A stretch of DNA of 33,363 nt from an uncultured Atopobiaceae bacterium. GTDB taxonomy: Bacteria > Actinomycetota > Coriobacteriia > Coriobacteriales > Atopobiaceae. A program made the translations under genes and the position numbers. Location: NCBI GenBank assembly GCA_900770865.1, contig CAAGLU010000058.1, positions 1-33,363 of the forward strand, read 5' to 3'. Every line of letters starts with the position of its first letter. Within the stretch, counting starts at the first letter, position 1. Below the pieces are notes generated by a model. It saw nothing but the letters and a program-made list of their open reading frames with translations, had not been told where the DNA came from and searched no databases. Shown piece by piece: positions 23,365 to 32,555 of this stretch.

Positions 23365-25275
23365 CTACTGCGTGACCTCCAGGTAGAGCCAGCGGTACTG
23401 CTCGGCCGACTTATCCCACGAGACGTCCTTCTCCATGTCGCGGCGAACCATCTGGTCCCAGCACCAGCGGTTGGTGAAGTAGAGCGTCTTGGCACGATTG
23501 ATCGCGTCGTAGAGCAGGCCCGACTCGTAGCGGTCGAAGGTGAAGCCGTTGCCCTCGTTGCTGAACTGGTTGTACGGCTGGACGGTGTCCTTGAGGCCGC
23601 CCGTCTCGCGGACGATGGGCACGGTGCCGTAGTGCATGGCGATGAGCTGCGTGAGCCCGCACGGCTCGAAGCGCGACGGGACGAGAAGCGCGTCCGCACC
23701 GGCGTAGATCTTGTGGGCGCGTCCCTCGTCGTACATGATGCTGGAGCAGACCTGCCCCTTGTACTCGTTCTCGTAGTAGCGGAACGAGTCCTCGTACTGC
23801 TTGTCGCCCGTGCCGAGGACAACGACCTGCGTGTTGCCGTCGATGAGGCCGGGCAGCACGTCGTTCACGAGGTCGAGGCCCTTCTGGTTGGTGAGACGCG
23901 AGACGAGACCGATGACCATCTTGCTGTCGTCCACCTCGAGGCCCAGCTCCTCCTGGAGTGCCTTCTTGTCTTTGGGCTTCTGCTTGAGGAAGTTCTCGGC
24001 GTCATACGGCGCGGACAGCAGCTTGTCCTTCGAGGGGTCCCACATGTCCGTATCGATGCCGTTCACGATGCCGCGGAGCTTCCACGAATAGTAGCGCAGG
24101 TGGTCGTCGAGCTTCTCGCCGTACTCCGGGGTCTGGATCTCCTGAGCGTAGGTGCCGGAGACGGTGGTAATCATGTCGGCGTAGGCAAGGCCGCCCTTGA
24201 GGCAGTTGGCCTCGGTCCAGTCCTCCTGGAGCGCGCCCATGTTGAAGACGCTGTCGGGCAGGTTGGTCCAATACTTGATGGTTGGGATGTTGTAGGTGCC
24301 CTGGAAGCGCAGGTTGTGGATCGTGAGGACGGTCTTGGAGCGCGCGAGGTAGGTGCCCTGGAACATGGTCTTGAGGAAGATCGGGACGAGCGCGGACTGC
24401 CAGTCGTGGCAGTGGATGACGTCCGGAATCCAGCCCAGGTAGTTGAGGGCGGCGAGCGCCGCCTTGGAGAAGTAGCAGAAGCGCGGGATGTCGTCGACGA
24501 GGTTGGTGTAGGGGTTGCCGTAGCTGAAGAAGTCCTCGTTGTCGATGAAGTCGTACACCACGCCGCTGTCGGAGACGTACTCCATGATGCCCACGTAGAA
24601 GGAGCGGCCGTCGGAGCAGAGGTCCATGTCAAAGGAGCCGCGGTAGACCATCTTGTCCTTCCACTCCTGCTTGATGCAGGCATAGTTGGGCAGGATGACC
24701 TTCACGTCGCAGTTCTGCTTGATGAGGGCCTTGGGCAGCGCGTACATGACGTCGCCGAGGCCGCCGGTCTTCACGAACGGGTAGCACTCCGAGCCGATGA
24801 ACGCGACGGAGCGGCGGGGCTGTGGAAGCGGCGGGTTTGTGGCAGGCGCCGGGGTGGGTGCGGGGGTCGCGGGTGCGGGCTTGGGCTTGGGTGCGGGCTT
24901 GAGTGCTGCGGTCGTCGCAGGCTTTGGCGCGGGTGCGGTTGCAGGCTTGGCCTTTGGCGCCTGCTCAACCTTAACCGACGTCGCAGGCTTTGGCACTGGC
25001 TTGGTCTTTGGCTGCTGAGAGAGCTGTTTTCTCGGCGCAGCCTTCTTTACCGGCTCGGACTTTGGCGCTGAGACAGGCTTGGGCTTGGGTGCAGTCTCGG
25101 CAACCGCTTCCTGCTTAGGCTTTGCCTTCGGCGTAGGCTTCTTCGCCGACTGACGTGGCGTAGCAGCAGTGGTTGGCTTTGCGACAGCCGTCGGTTCGCT
25201 TTGCGACGCTTTGGTCGGCTTGCTTTCCTGCTTCTTTGCGTGCGTGGCACGCGCCTTCGGGTTCTTCTCTGCCAT
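23365..25275 (-). CDS. glgA: Glycogen synthase with long Lys/Ala/Pro-rich N-terminal tail
   Basis: The 636-residue protein is about 150 residues longer than bacterial GlgA. The catalytic part starts near residue 154 with RRSVAFIGSECYPFVKTGGL, which carries the KTGGLGDV ADP-glucose motif. It has HDWQSALVPIFLKTM and ends with RFEPCGLTQLIAMHYGTVP, typical of GT5 glycogen/starch synthases. It adds glucose from a nucleotide sugar to the growing alpha-1,4 glucan. Residues 1-153 are a low-complexity tail of K, A, P, T and Q with PKPKPAPATPAPTPAPA repeats, like a histone H1 or linker tail. The ATG at 25275 has GGGGGGAGAG upstream, so the tail is probably translated. No other glg gene is in the window. 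Confidence 0.92.
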   Translation of the reverse strand: MAEKNPKARATHAKKQESKPTKASQSEPTAVAKPTTAATPRQSAKKPTPKAKPKQEAVAETAPKPKPVSAPKSEPVKKAAPRKQLSQQPKTKPVPKPATSVKVEQAPKAKPATAPAPKPATTAALKPAPKPKPAPATPAPTPAPATNPPLPQPRRSVAFIGSECYPFVKTGGLGDVMYALPKALIKQNCDVKVILPNYACIKQEWKDKMVYRGSFDMDLCSDGRSFYVGIMEYVSDSGVVYDFIDNEDFFSYGNPYTNLVDDIPRFCYFSKAALAALNYLGWIPDVIHCHDWQSALVPIFLKTMFQGTYLARSKTVLTIHNLRFQGTYNIPTIKYWTNLPDSVFNMGALQEDWTEANCLKGGLAYADMITTVSGTYAQEIQTPEYGEKLDDHLRYYSWKLRGIVNGIDTDMWDPSKDKLLSAPYDAENFLKQKPKDKKALQEELGLEVDDSKMVIGLVSRLTNQKGLDLVNDVLPGLIDGNTQVVVLGTGDKQYEDSFRYYENEYKGQVCSSIMYDEGRAHKIYAGADALLVPSRFEPCGLTQLIAMHYGTVPIVRETGGLKDTVQPYNQFSNEGNGFTFDRYESGLLYDAINRAKTLYFTNRWCWDQMVRRDMEKDVSWDKSAEQYRWLYLEVTQ

Positions 25276-25403
25276 GTCTCTCCCCCCTGTGCTGAGGACG
25301 GGCTACTCGCTTGTTCAAACGTAACGCAAACGCCCGTTGATTGCAGGAGTTTCTCGATGACTGCGAGGGAAGAAGCCGTGGATTACCGGCAGAGCGGCAC
25401 TGT

Positions 25404-26162
25404 CTATATCTTCGTGTAAGGATTGACGTACTGCCCGTGCGCGGACGTGCTTCTCCCGCACTGGATTGCGAACTTGGGGCACCGATGCAGGCAGCCAAGG
25501 CACATGGCGCACTTCTTCTTCACCCAAACCGGCCTACGGTTCTCCATCTTTATTGCGTGCACGGGACACTTCCTGGCGCAGAGCCCGCATCCCACGCAAG
25601 CGTCGGTGACCGTGAGGTTCGACGTGTTTCTCGTGATGCCGTTATACAGCGCGCGGCCAATCTCACCTGTGAAGTAAGGGGTGATCAGCGCCATGTGTCT
25701 GCCCGTGACCTTGGCCCTGACCTGGGCCTTTAGTTCCCCTATCTCCCGCTCGCTCCCCTCGAGGGTCCTCTGAACCTGCTCGGGATCCGAGAGGTCGAAG
25801 ATGGGAGTCCACGTGTCGGGCATCTTCACGTCGAAGCAGGCGTCGAAGGGCAGGCCCTTCTCCCCCATGATGTGATTTGCCATCGCTGCCGCAGCGCCGC
25901 TCGTCGTGCCATAGGTGGCAACGTAGTAGAGGTAGGGCCGCTCGTCAAACTGCAGCGTCAGACCCTCGAGGAACTCCGACACAACGGACGGGAGCGTCCA
26001 GTCATACGTGGGAGAGACGATGCCCACACGCTCGTCTGATACGCGATAGGAAGGCTGTTTCTTGTCCAGCGCCTGCGCAATGGGGACCAGTTGCTCCCCC
26101 TCTTCCAAAAGGCCTTCGGCGACATGCTTGCTGTTGCCTGTCGCGGAGAAGTAGAAGATCAT
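25404..26162 (-). CDS. EFR1-family flavodoxin-ferredoxin fusion
   Basis: The 252-residue protein starts MIFYFSATGNSKHVAEGLLE, a flavodoxin-type FMN loop, and carries SPTYDWTLPSVVSEFLE. Near the end are two 4Fe-4S motifs, CVGCGLCARKCP and CAMCLGCLHRCP. This is the EFR1 layout: a small electron-transfer protein joining FMN and Fe-S centres. The ATG at 26162 overlaps the TetR stop by four bases (ATGA), so it is the third gene of an SDR-TetR-EFR1 operon. The electron partner is unknown; the SDR in the operon is a candidate. Confidence 0.88.
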   Translation of the reverse strand: MIFYFSATGNSKHVAEGLLEEGEQLVPIAQALDKKQPSYRVSDERVGIVSPTYDWTLPSVVSEFLEGLTLQFDERPYLYYVATYGTTSGAAAAMANHIMGEKGLPFDACFDVKMPDTWTPIFDLSDPEQVQRTLEGSEREIGELKAQVRAKVTGRHMALITPYFTGEIGRALYNGITRNTSNLTVTDACVGCGLCARKCPVHAIKMENRRPVWVKKKCAMCLGCLHRCPKFAIQCGRSTSAHGQYVNPYTKI

Positions 26163-26731
26163 TCCATTCCCTCCAGCAACTCGTGCAGAGCCCTCAGGGC
26201 ATCGTCTTTTGACAGCTGTTCCTTGCGGATGAAGCACCACTCGAGCACCAGCTGGATGGTGTTGGCGTAATGCTCGGCGACGAGCTCGTAGGGAACCTCG
26301 TACTTCTCGGAGCAGGGGCTAGTCACGATGATCTCGTAGATGCGCTCGCGGATATAGCGCCTGAGCGACTCCACGAAGCGCCCGTCCATGGGGTTTCGCC
26401 TCATGATTTTCGCGATGGCATCTCTGTAGCCCGCAAGGTACGTGTAGCACCGCTCGAACAGGACGTAGGTTCTCTTTTCCGCCGGGATGGATGGGTAGTC
26501 GTCGATGACGATGGCGCCCGCCATGCGGCCCCAGCAGTAATCGAGCAGGTCGTAGATGTCGTCAAAGTAGTTGTAGAAGGTGGCTCTGGGGTAGTTCGCG
26601 CTGGCGCAGAGCTCGCCCACCGTGATGCTCTCGAGACGCTTCTCCGCCAGCGCCGTGAAGAGGGCGTGCAAGAAATCCGCCAGCACGCGCTCGGCGAACT
26701 TCGTCATCTTCTTGCTCACGTCGAACTTCAT
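26159..26731 (-). CDS. TetR/AcrR-family transcriptional regulator
   Basis: The 190-residue protein has a TetR-type DNA-binding domain (ITVGELCASANYPRATFYNY at about residues 36-55) and a helical C-terminal part. The ATG at 26731 has GAGGTG upstream, overlapping the stop of the SDR gene 8 bp away. The gene is the middle of an SDR-TetR-EFR1 operon and probably controls it; no clear operator was found upstream of the SDR gene. Confidence 0.88.
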   Translation of the reverse strand: MKFDVSKKMTKFAERVLADFLHALFTALAEKRLESITVGELCASANYPRATFYNYFDDIYDLLDYCWGRMAGAIVIDDYPSIPAEKRTYVLFERCYTYLAGYRDAIAKIMRRNPMDGRFVESLRRYIRERIYEIIVTSPCSEKYEVPYELVAEHYANTIQLVLEWCFIRKEQLSKDDALRALHELLEGME

Positions 26732-26739
26732 GGTTCACC

Positions 26740-27495
26740 TCATTGGAAATAGCTCCTTGTAGCCCCAATCATGATGGAGTGGGGAACGATTTTACTCACG
26801 ATGCGATATCCCTTGTAGAACCAGCCTGGAGTGTAGAAGCCTTTGCCAGCGGACGCTCGCTCGAGCGAGGTCCGAGTGATTCTCTTGAGGTCAAGGTAAG
26901 GGAGGCTTCCGGCTTTTTCTCCGTCGCCGCCGCGCACGTTCATCTCCGTGTCCATGTTACCCGGCGAGAGCACCATAACATTGATGCCCTTGCTCTTGAG
27001 CTCGGCGCGGAGCGCCTGTCCGTGGAACCTGGTATAGGCCTTCGCCGCACTGTAGACCGCCTGTCCCACAACCGGCACAAACGATGAGACGGAGCCAACG
27101 ATCACCGCATAGCTCCCCCTGCTCATGAAGGGTATGCACGCCTTGTTGACGAGCGTCATGGCCGTAACGTCGAGGTCAACCATCGTCTCGATGTCCTTTT
27201 CCGGCATGCTCTCAAACGAGCCACATGCGCAGTAGCCCGCATCGTTAACCAAGATGCGTACGTTCGCGCGCGTATCAATGAGTAAACGCTCTAACTCGGG
27301 GAACGAAGACCTTTCCGTAAGGTCCACGGGAATGGGGCGCACGCGGGAGGGCAGGCACTCGCTGGCCAGTTGCTCGAGTCGCTCCTTCCTTCTCGCCAAA
27401 GCCCAGATTTCGTCCACGGCACCTTGCTCTGCGATAGCCCGTACGAACTCCGCACCCAGCCCTGATGACGCTCCGGTTACGACCGCTATGTCCAT
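26740..27495 (-). CDS. Short-chain dehydrogenase/reductase (SDR)
   Basis: The 251-residue protein has the classical SDR signatures: TGASSGLGAEF for the nucleotide loop, LVNDAGYCACGSFE for the NAG-type strand, a serine in VGSVSSFVP, and the YSAAK active site. The cytoplasmic enzyme reduces or oxidises a small carbonyl/alcohol; the substrate is not evident. I chose the ATG at 27495 (MDIAVVTG) because the frame upstream looks non-coding; the ribosome site is weak. It leads the operon with TetR and EFR1. Confidence 0.88.
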   Translation of the reverse strand: MDIAVVTGASSGLGAEFVRAIAEQGAVDEIWALARRKERLEQLASECLPSRVRPIPVDLTERSSFPELERLLIDTRANVRILVNDAGYCACGSFESMPEKDIETMVDLDVTAMTLVNKACIPFMSRGSYAVIVGSVSSFVPVVGQAVYSAAKAYTRFHGQALRAELKSKGINVMVLSPGNMDTEMNVRGGDGEKAGSLPYLDLKRITRTSLERASAGKGFYTPGWFYKGYRIVSKIVPHSIMIGATRSYFQ

Positions 27496-27662
27496 GGGGA
27501 TGCAACCTTTTCTCTCGCAAATATGTGGACGCGTGTCCATGCCAGGCATTCTGACAAAGTGGAATCCCGAACGACCGTCACAACCTCAAGCCTGTCCATC
27601 CATTTGCAAAAGTTGGGAATTGTCCACCATGCGCGAAAGACGTCTGGTGCGGCGGTAGTCCC

Positions 27663-28877
27663 CTACGCAGCCGCAAAGTTCCCGCGCCGCATGAAGCCAA
27701 ACATCAGCGTCACGGTAATCAGCGTTCCCACGGCGGCGAACAGTCCGCCCACGGGGCTTACCGCCGCCACCCCCAGGTTGGTGACGGCAGCGCCGCCGAC
27801 CGCAGAGCCCGCGCCAATGCCCAGGTTGAAGAGCCCGGAGTAGATGGACATCGCAACGGAGGCCTGGTCCTTCTCGGTGAAGTCGATGAGGATGGACTGG
27901 AATGCCACGCAGAAGCCCATCTCGCAGGCACCCCACACCACAAGCACGACCACCTCCACGCCCAAGGACGTCGCAGCCGGCAGCAGGGCAAAGAGCCCAG
28001 CGGTCTCCCCCACCAGCGACGCCGCGATGAAGGCCTTCTTGTGCCCGTCGTATAACCGCGAGAAGAGCCAGCTCCCCAGAAGGCCAGCCACGCCGATGAC
28101 CACCAGCGCCGCAGTCACCCCGGACGCGCTCAGCGCCACCACCTGCGAGAGGAACGGCTCGACGTAGCTGTACGTCACGTACTGGCCCGTGGCCAAAAAG
28201 ACGATTGCCACGTATAGTGTGACCAGCGGCTTGTTGCGGAAGAGCTCTGGCAGCTTGTCCAGGGTGAAGCGCTCGCCAGCGCTTATCGGCGGAAAGACCA
28301 CGGACAGGTACGCCAGCGACGCCACGGCCACAATGCCCACCACGCCAAAGGTCATGCGCCAGCCCAGTGCCAGGCCAATCGCGCGCCCCATGGGCATGCC
28401 CAGAATCTGGGCGATCGAGCTTCCCGTAGCCACGATGCCCATCGCGGTCGAGGCATGCCGCGGGCTCACCACGCGCGCGGCAACCACCATCACGATGGAC
28501 CAGAAGACCGCGTGCGACGTGGCCACAACCAAGCGCGAGCAAATGAGCAGCACGTAGGTGGGCGAAATCGCCGAGAGGAACTGCCCCGTGGCAAAGATGG
28601 CGATGAGCCCCAGCAGCAGTCGTCGGAAGTCGAAGCGCGACGCAAAGACCATGAGCGGCAGCGAGAGAACCATGACGCCCCACGCGTAGACCGAGATCAT
28701 GATGCCGGTCTGGGCCTCAGTGAGCGAGAAGGTCTGCCCGATGTCGCTGAGAAGGCCAATGGGAATGAACTCGGAGGTGTTGAAGATAAAAGCAGAAACT
28801 GCCAGTCCCGCCAGCGCCAGCCATTGACCGCGCGTGACCTTGTCGTGATTCTCGTGCGTCTTGCTGATTGAACCCAC
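27663..28877 (-). CDS. SotB-like MFS sugar/drug efflux transporter
   Basis: The 404-residue protein has the 12-segment MFS pattern and closely resembles E. coli SotB: FIFNTSEFIPIGLLSDIGQ in segment 1, then TGIMISVYAWGVMVLSLPLM, SHAVFWSIVMVVAARV, and a GLFNLGIGAGSAVGG near the end. Relatives export sugars, arabinose or drugs. The start codon is GTG at 28877 with GGAAG upstream. It stands alone. Confidence 0.9.
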   Translation of the reverse strand: MGSISKTHENHDKVTRGQWLALAGLAVSAFIFNTSEFIPIGLLSDIGQTFSLTEAQTGIMISVYAWGVMVLSLPLMVFASRFDFRRLLLGLIAIFATGQFLSAISPTYVLLICSRLVVATSHAVFWSIVMVVAARVVSPRHASTAMGIVATGSSIAQILGMPMGRAIGLALGWRMTFGVVGIVAVASLAYLSVVFPPISAGERFTLDKLPELFRNKPLVTLYVAIVFLATGQYVTYSYVEPFLSQVVALSASGVTAALVVIGVAGLLGSWLFSRLYDGHKKAFIAASLVGETAGLFALLPAATSLGVEVVVLVVWGACEMGFCVAFQSILIDFTEKDQASVAMSIYSGLFNLGIGAGSAVGGAAVTNLGVAAVSPVGGLFAAVGTLITVTLMFGFMRRGNFAAA

Positions 28878-29175
28878 TATGCTTCCAGCCCTTCGAGCGA
28901 TTTGATGCCTGCGGTCGTATTAGTTGCGAGGTTTCTAGTATGGGCGGTTGGGAGGGCATGGGAAGTAGTTAGGACATTGCTGAGCAAAACGGCCACATGT
29001 GTGCAAGCTCAGGAGACCTGCGATTCTGGCAAATCGTCAGTGCCATCGGTGGCTGCTGAGAACAATTTGGACAGAATCGGCCAATCTGGCGAAGGTAAGT
29101 GTCGATTTACTTCTCAGCAGCAGTCGGGGGCTGAGGAGCCAACAGGGCTGAGGCGCGGCACCGAGCCGTGCCAGC
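28878..29175. other. Gap between the azlD stop and the MFS gene start
   Basis: This 298-bp stretch contains no gene, repeat family copy or convincing terminator. GGCACGGCTCGGTGCC on the minus strand (around 29157-29172) can form a short stem just after the azlD stop. A plus-strand frame from 28902 has no ribosome site and no recognisable sequence. The MFS promoter should be in here but I cannot place it. Confidence 0.5.
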
Positions 29176-29493
29176 CTACGCCAGCAGCAGTTCCAGCACG
29201 AACACCACGCTGCAGCATCCAGCTGCCACCTGCGGGAGACTCGCCCCAAGCCACGCGGCCGCCACGCCAACAAAGAGAGCCGCCGCACCCGCAACGGGAG
29301 AGTCCGTGGCCGTGAGGATGGCCGGGAAGGTCATCACCGCCAGCGTCACATAGGGCACGTAGTAGAGAAACGACCTGAAGAACCGGTTGGTGATGGGCTT
29401 GCGTATAAGCGTGAGCGGCAAGATGCGGGTTCCCAGCGTGACCGCCGACATCACCACGAGATAAGCAACGACGCTAGGCTGCACGGCAGGCAT
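29176..29493 (-). CDS. azlD: AzlD-type branched-chain amino acid exporter small subunit
   Basis: The 105-residue protein has four hydrophobic segments (VVAYLVVMSAVTLGTRILPL; YVPYVTLAVMTFPAILTAT; AAALFVGVAAAWLG; SVVFVLELLLA), the size and pattern of AzlD. Together with AzlC it forms a branched-chain amino acid exporter. The ATG at 29493 lies inside the azlC gene (20-bp overlap) with GAGGGAG directly upstream. Confidence 0.85.
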   Translation of the reverse strand: MPAVQPSVVAYLVVMSAVTLGTRILPLTLIRKPITNRFFRSFLYYVPYVTLAVMTFPAILTATDSPVAGAAALFVGVAAAWLGASLPQVAAGCCSVVFVLELLLA

Positions 29494-30349
29494 CTCCCTC
29501 GTGGGCGCGCGCCGCTGCGGCGCTGGCGACGTTCGCGTTCTCGTTGCCGCCGTCCTGCTCGTCCACCGGGAAGAGTCCCGCCGCAAGCGCCGAAAGCGCC
29601 ACGGTGAGGATGATGGTGCGCGTACCCTCAGAGACTCCGGAGAGCAGCGGTGCCCATGCAAACAAAGCGCTGGTAGCAAAGCCAGCGAGCACCAGCCCCG
29701 CAATCACGCGGCTCTTGCGCGCCGGCGGAATGATGATGGCAAGGAACATCCCAAAGAGCGCCACGGAAAGCGCGCTCACGATGCGCTCGGGCAGCACGCT
29801 GCCGGCAATCACGCCCGCCATGCCGCCAAGCGCCCATCCGGGAAGCGCCACCACCATGGCTCCGTAGCTGTAGTACGGGTCGGCCACGCCCGGCCGCGCA
29901 ATCGCGATGCCAAAGAGCTCGTCGGTAAGGTCAAAACCCACAAGCACGCGATGGATGAGCGGCGTCTTGGGCGAGAAACGCTGTGCCATCGAGCAGCTCA
30001 TAAGCAGGTAGCGGGCATTGGCCACGAGCATCACCACGGCCATCTCGAGGAGCGACCCGCCTGCGCCAATCACGGCAAAGCCGGCGTACTCCCCTGCCGA
30101 CGCGTTGTTGAAGAGGCTTGCAAAGAAGCCCTGCACCGCGTCGAGGCCCACCTTGCGGGCGGCGATTCCCAGCGAGAACGAGACGGCCAGGTATCCCAGG
30201 GCAATGGGGACACCGTCGCGAACACCCTCGCGCAGCGCCTCGCCATGGCGGGCGAGAAGCCCCGCCCCACGGTGAGCCCGACGCTCGCCACTCGCAAGCG
30301 CGCCCGTGGCAAACGCGTTTCTCGTCTCTGCAAACTCCACAAGAATCAC
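29474..30349 (-). CDS. azlC: AzlC-type branched-chain amino acid exporter large subunit
   Basis: The 291-residue protein has five or more hydrophobic segments and AzlC features: ALREGVRDGVPIALGYLAVS, FFASLFNNASAGEYAGF and VANARYLLMSCSMAQRFSP. It exports branched-chain amino acids or analogues with AzlD. The start is GTG at 30349, with AGG a few bases away. The C-terminal tail (QDGGNENANVASAAAARAHE) is soluble and overlaps azlD. The operon is divergent from the LysR gene. Confidence 0.88.
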   Translation of the reverse strand: MILVEFAETRNAFATGALASGERRAHRGAGLLARHGEALREGVRDGVPIALGYLAVSFSLGIAARKVGLDAVQGFFASLFNNASAGEYAGFAVIGAGGSLLEMAVVMLVANARYLLMSCSMAQRFSPKTPLIHRVLVGFDLTDELFGIAIARPGVADPYYSYGAMVVALPGWALGGMAGVIAGSVLPERIVSALSVALFGMFLAIIIPPARKSRVIAGLVLAGFATSALFAWAPLLSGVSEGTRTIILTVALSALAAGLFPVDEQDGGNENANVASAAAARAHEGDACRAA

Positions 30350-30446
30350 CCGCCAAACCTGCTCGAACTTCTCCGCTCAAAGCGTTCTGAGCACATTTAG
30401 CAACAGATTTAGTTATTAGTAAAACGAATGATTCTAATTAGTTGAG

Positions 30447-30464
30447 TAGCTATACTAATAGCTA
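30447..30464. promoter_or_regulatory. LysR-type dyad between azlC and the LysR gene
   Basis: TAGCTAT and ATAGCTA form a perfect 7-bp inverted repeat with a four-base spacer, in the AT-rich 150-bp divergent promoter region. The T-N11-A spacing found in LysR sites can be drawn within it. CTAATTAG at 30434-30441 is a further palindrome. Confidence 0.6.
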
Positions 30465-30499
30465 GAAACCCGAGGAAGCAACTGAAGAAAGGGCCGCAC

Positions 30500-31396
30500 A
30501 TGCCTCAGCAGCCGGACGCACAGGCACGCTACTCTCGCTACTCAGTCTTTGTCGACGTTGTCGAGGAGGGCAGCTTCACCAAGGTCGCCAACCGCATTGG
30601 CTACACGCAGAGCGCCGTCTCGCAGACGGTCAAGGCCCTGGAGCGCGAGCTTGGGTGCACGCTTGTGGAGCGCAGCCGCGACGGCGTCACGCTCACCAAG
30701 GACGGGCAGCAGTTCATGCCCTACCTGCAGGCGGTCGCTCGCGACGAGCGAGCGCTTGCCGAGAAGCAGCGCGAGGTCCAGGGCCTGGGACGCGCCTCCA
30801 TCACGATTGGCACCTTCACCAGCGTGAGCAGGAACCTTCTCCCCCGCCCCATGCTCGACTTCAGGCGCCTGTACCCCTCCGTCCGCTTCAACCTGCGCCA
30901 GAGCGAGTACACCTCGATTGCGGAGTGGGTGCGCAACGGGGAGTGCGACCTGGGCTTCACCAACCTGGCGGACGCCGAGTCCGCGGGTCTGGAGTCCCAC
31001 TCGTTTGGCCCCGACCGCATGATGGCCGTGGTGCCGCCAGAAAACCCGCTTGCCGAGAAGGACGAGCTCACACTTGCCGACCTCGCCACGCAGCCGTTCA
31101 TACTCCTGGACGAGGGCCGCGAATCCGTGACGCTTCACGCGTTTGAGCAGGCGGGTCTCTCGCCACACGTGTGCTACGAGGTCACAGACGACTACTCGAT
31201 TCTCGCCATGGTTCGTCAGGGGCTGGGCGTCACGATCCTCTACGAGATGATGCTCGTGGGCTTTGAGTCCGGTGTGGTGGTGCGGCCCATCCGCGAGGAG
31301 CCGCGGCGCACCATCACGCTTGGCTGGCGCAACTCTGCCACGCTGCCGCTGGCGGCGCGGCGCTTTGCGGAATACCTCATCAGCGAGCTGGGGTAG
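30500..31396 (+). CDS. LysR-family transcriptional regulator
   Basis: The 298-residue protein has the LysR winged helix at residues about 10-70 (VVEEGSFTKVANRIGYTQSA then SQTVKALERELGCTLVER) and a type-2 periplasmic-binding-like inducer domain (SITIGTFTSVSRNLLPRPML). The start is ATG at 30500, after a GAAGAAAGG stretch. It is divergent from azlCD and probably controls amino acid export in response to a small ligand; this is inferred from position. Confidence 0.92.
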   Translation: MPQQPDAQARYSRYSVFVDVVEEGSFTKVANRIGYTQSAVSQTVKALERELGCTLVERSRDGVTLTKDGQQFMPYLQAVARDERALAEKQREVQGLGRASITIGTFTSVSRNLLPRPMLDFRRLYPSVRFNLRQSEYTSIAEWVRNGECDLGFTNLADAESAGLESHSFGPDRMMAVVPPENPLAEKDELTLADLATQPFILLDEGRESVTLHAFEQAGLSPHVCYEVTDDYSILAMVRQGLGVTILYEMMLVGFESGVVVRPIREEPRRTITLGWRNSATLPLAARRFAEYLISELG

Positions 31397-31450
31397 CCGC
31401 GCCGCAGACTGGGGTTGGTCTGCTCGCATACCACCCGGCGCCCGCGCGCA

Positions 31451-31527
31451 CGTTGTTACCGGCCCGTCTTTGTTCGCGAGCGTTTTCGCAGATAAGGTCT
31501 GGCAGAAGCCGCGAGCCGGTAACAACG
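31451..31527. repeat. GTTGTTACCGG palindrome (cluster 1, copy 1)
   Basis: A 77-bp element delimited by CGTTGTTACCGG and CCGGTAACAACG. Its interior GCCCGTCTTTGTTCGCGAGC recurs in degraded form at 31643-31672. It is followed by GCCGCATCAGCTCT, repeated after the second copy as GCCGCATCAGTTCT. Confidence 0.8.
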
Positions 31528-31545
31528 CGCCGCCGCATCAGCTCT

Positions 31546-31621
31546 GTTGTTACCGGTACGGTGAGCGGCCTTTGCTGTTATCTGGGAAAACACCCGGGCA
31601 TCGCGACGGGCCGGTAACAAC
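31546..31621. repeat. GTTGTTACCGG palindrome (cluster 1, copy 2)
   Basis: A 76-bp element with the same terminal GTTGTTACCGG inverted repeat. Its interior differs from copy 1 (TACGGTGAGCGGCCTTTGCTG). It is followed by a half-element ending near the degV stop. Confidence 0.8.
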
Positions 31622-31673
31622 GCGCTGCCGCATCAGTTCTGGGGTTCCGGCCCGTCGTTGCTCGCGAGCGCCT

Positions 31674-32555
31674 CTACTCCCCCGGCACGTCCCAGGCAAG
31701 GCTCACGGAGCCCACGCCCAGGTGCAGCGAGACAACCGGCCCGCCGTCGCGCACCGAGACCTCCGCCTGCGGAAGCCTGCGCCGGATGCAGTCGACCACG
31801 GCGCCCGTGGTCTCGGAGGTTCCGTACCCGGTCACAATGAGAAGCCCGTCGCGTGCGCCCTCGGGCACCTGCTTCACCAGCGACCTCGCCACGGCCGTGG
31901 TGCCGTGCGCCACGTCCACGTCGCGAATGCCGCCCTGGTCAAGCGTCATGATGAGATAGCGATCGAGCTTGCCGGCAACGGCGCGCCGCGTGGCGCCCAG
32001 CCGCCCGGACCGCTTGAGCATATCGAGCCTGGGAACGGTGAAGACAATCCCCTGCCGCGCACGCGCACCCTCAAGCTCGGAGACGGTCTCCTCGAGCGTG
32101 GCGCCGCCCACGATGAGCCGTCGCGCGCGCTGGACGAGAAAGACCAGCCCGCCGGATGTGGTCCACGAGTCGAGCAGCGCGATCATCTCGCCATCGAAGC
32201 CCTCAGCTATGAGCTGCGCTCGGGCCTCCTTGGCGCTCCTGTACGTTCCCGAGGCCCCGACGACATGGTGATGCACAGCACGTCCAAGCCGCCCACGATG
32301 AGCCGCCGGAACGCCTTGGCCCACGCGGACTGGAAGACCGCCTCGGTGCCCAGGATCTTGCCGTTGCGGAAGAGCGTGTCGTAGTCGTCGTTCTCGCCCT
32401 CAAGCGCGGCAAGCTCCTCACGGAGCCTGGCCGCAAGGCGCGCAGCGACGGCGGCACCGTGGGGCGCCCCCTCGCGACCGAGGCGCATGACGTCATTGTT
32501 GGTCGACTCAGTCACGTCGACAATCGTGAACGCGGGACCCCGTTCTTCTCGCCAT
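31674..32555 (-). pseudogene. degV-family gene broken by two frameshifts
   Basis: DegV proteins bind fatty acids. The protein is spread over two frames: VDVTESTNNDVMRLG to LCITMSSG in one (32207-32515), and GTYRSAKEARAQLIAEGF to the end in another (to 31674). DegV expects SSGLSGTY where the frame breaks, so one base is missing near 32264. A second break lies near the start: the ATG at 32555 has AGGAG six bases upstream, but is out of frame with FTIVDV unless one G is removed from GGGG just after it. The rest (LDSWTTSGGL, LKRSGRLG) looks normal. Either a decayed gene or two sequencing errors in G runs; a GTG at 32515 could start an otherwise shortened protein. Confidence 0.75.

Noticed and set aside
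23134..25071. 645-residue plus-strand open frame opposite glgA
   Set aside because: It is antisense to a clear glycogen synthase and has the low-complexity composition expected of a GC-rich shadow frame.
28902..29315. 137-residue plus-strand open frame between MFS and azlD
   Set aside because: It lacks a ribosome site, overlaps azlD on the other strand and has no recognisable protein features.
31546..31621. Integron attC-type site
   Set aside because: Folded palindromes suggested attC, but no integrase or consistent core GTT site arrangement is visible and the elements do not follow gene cassettes.
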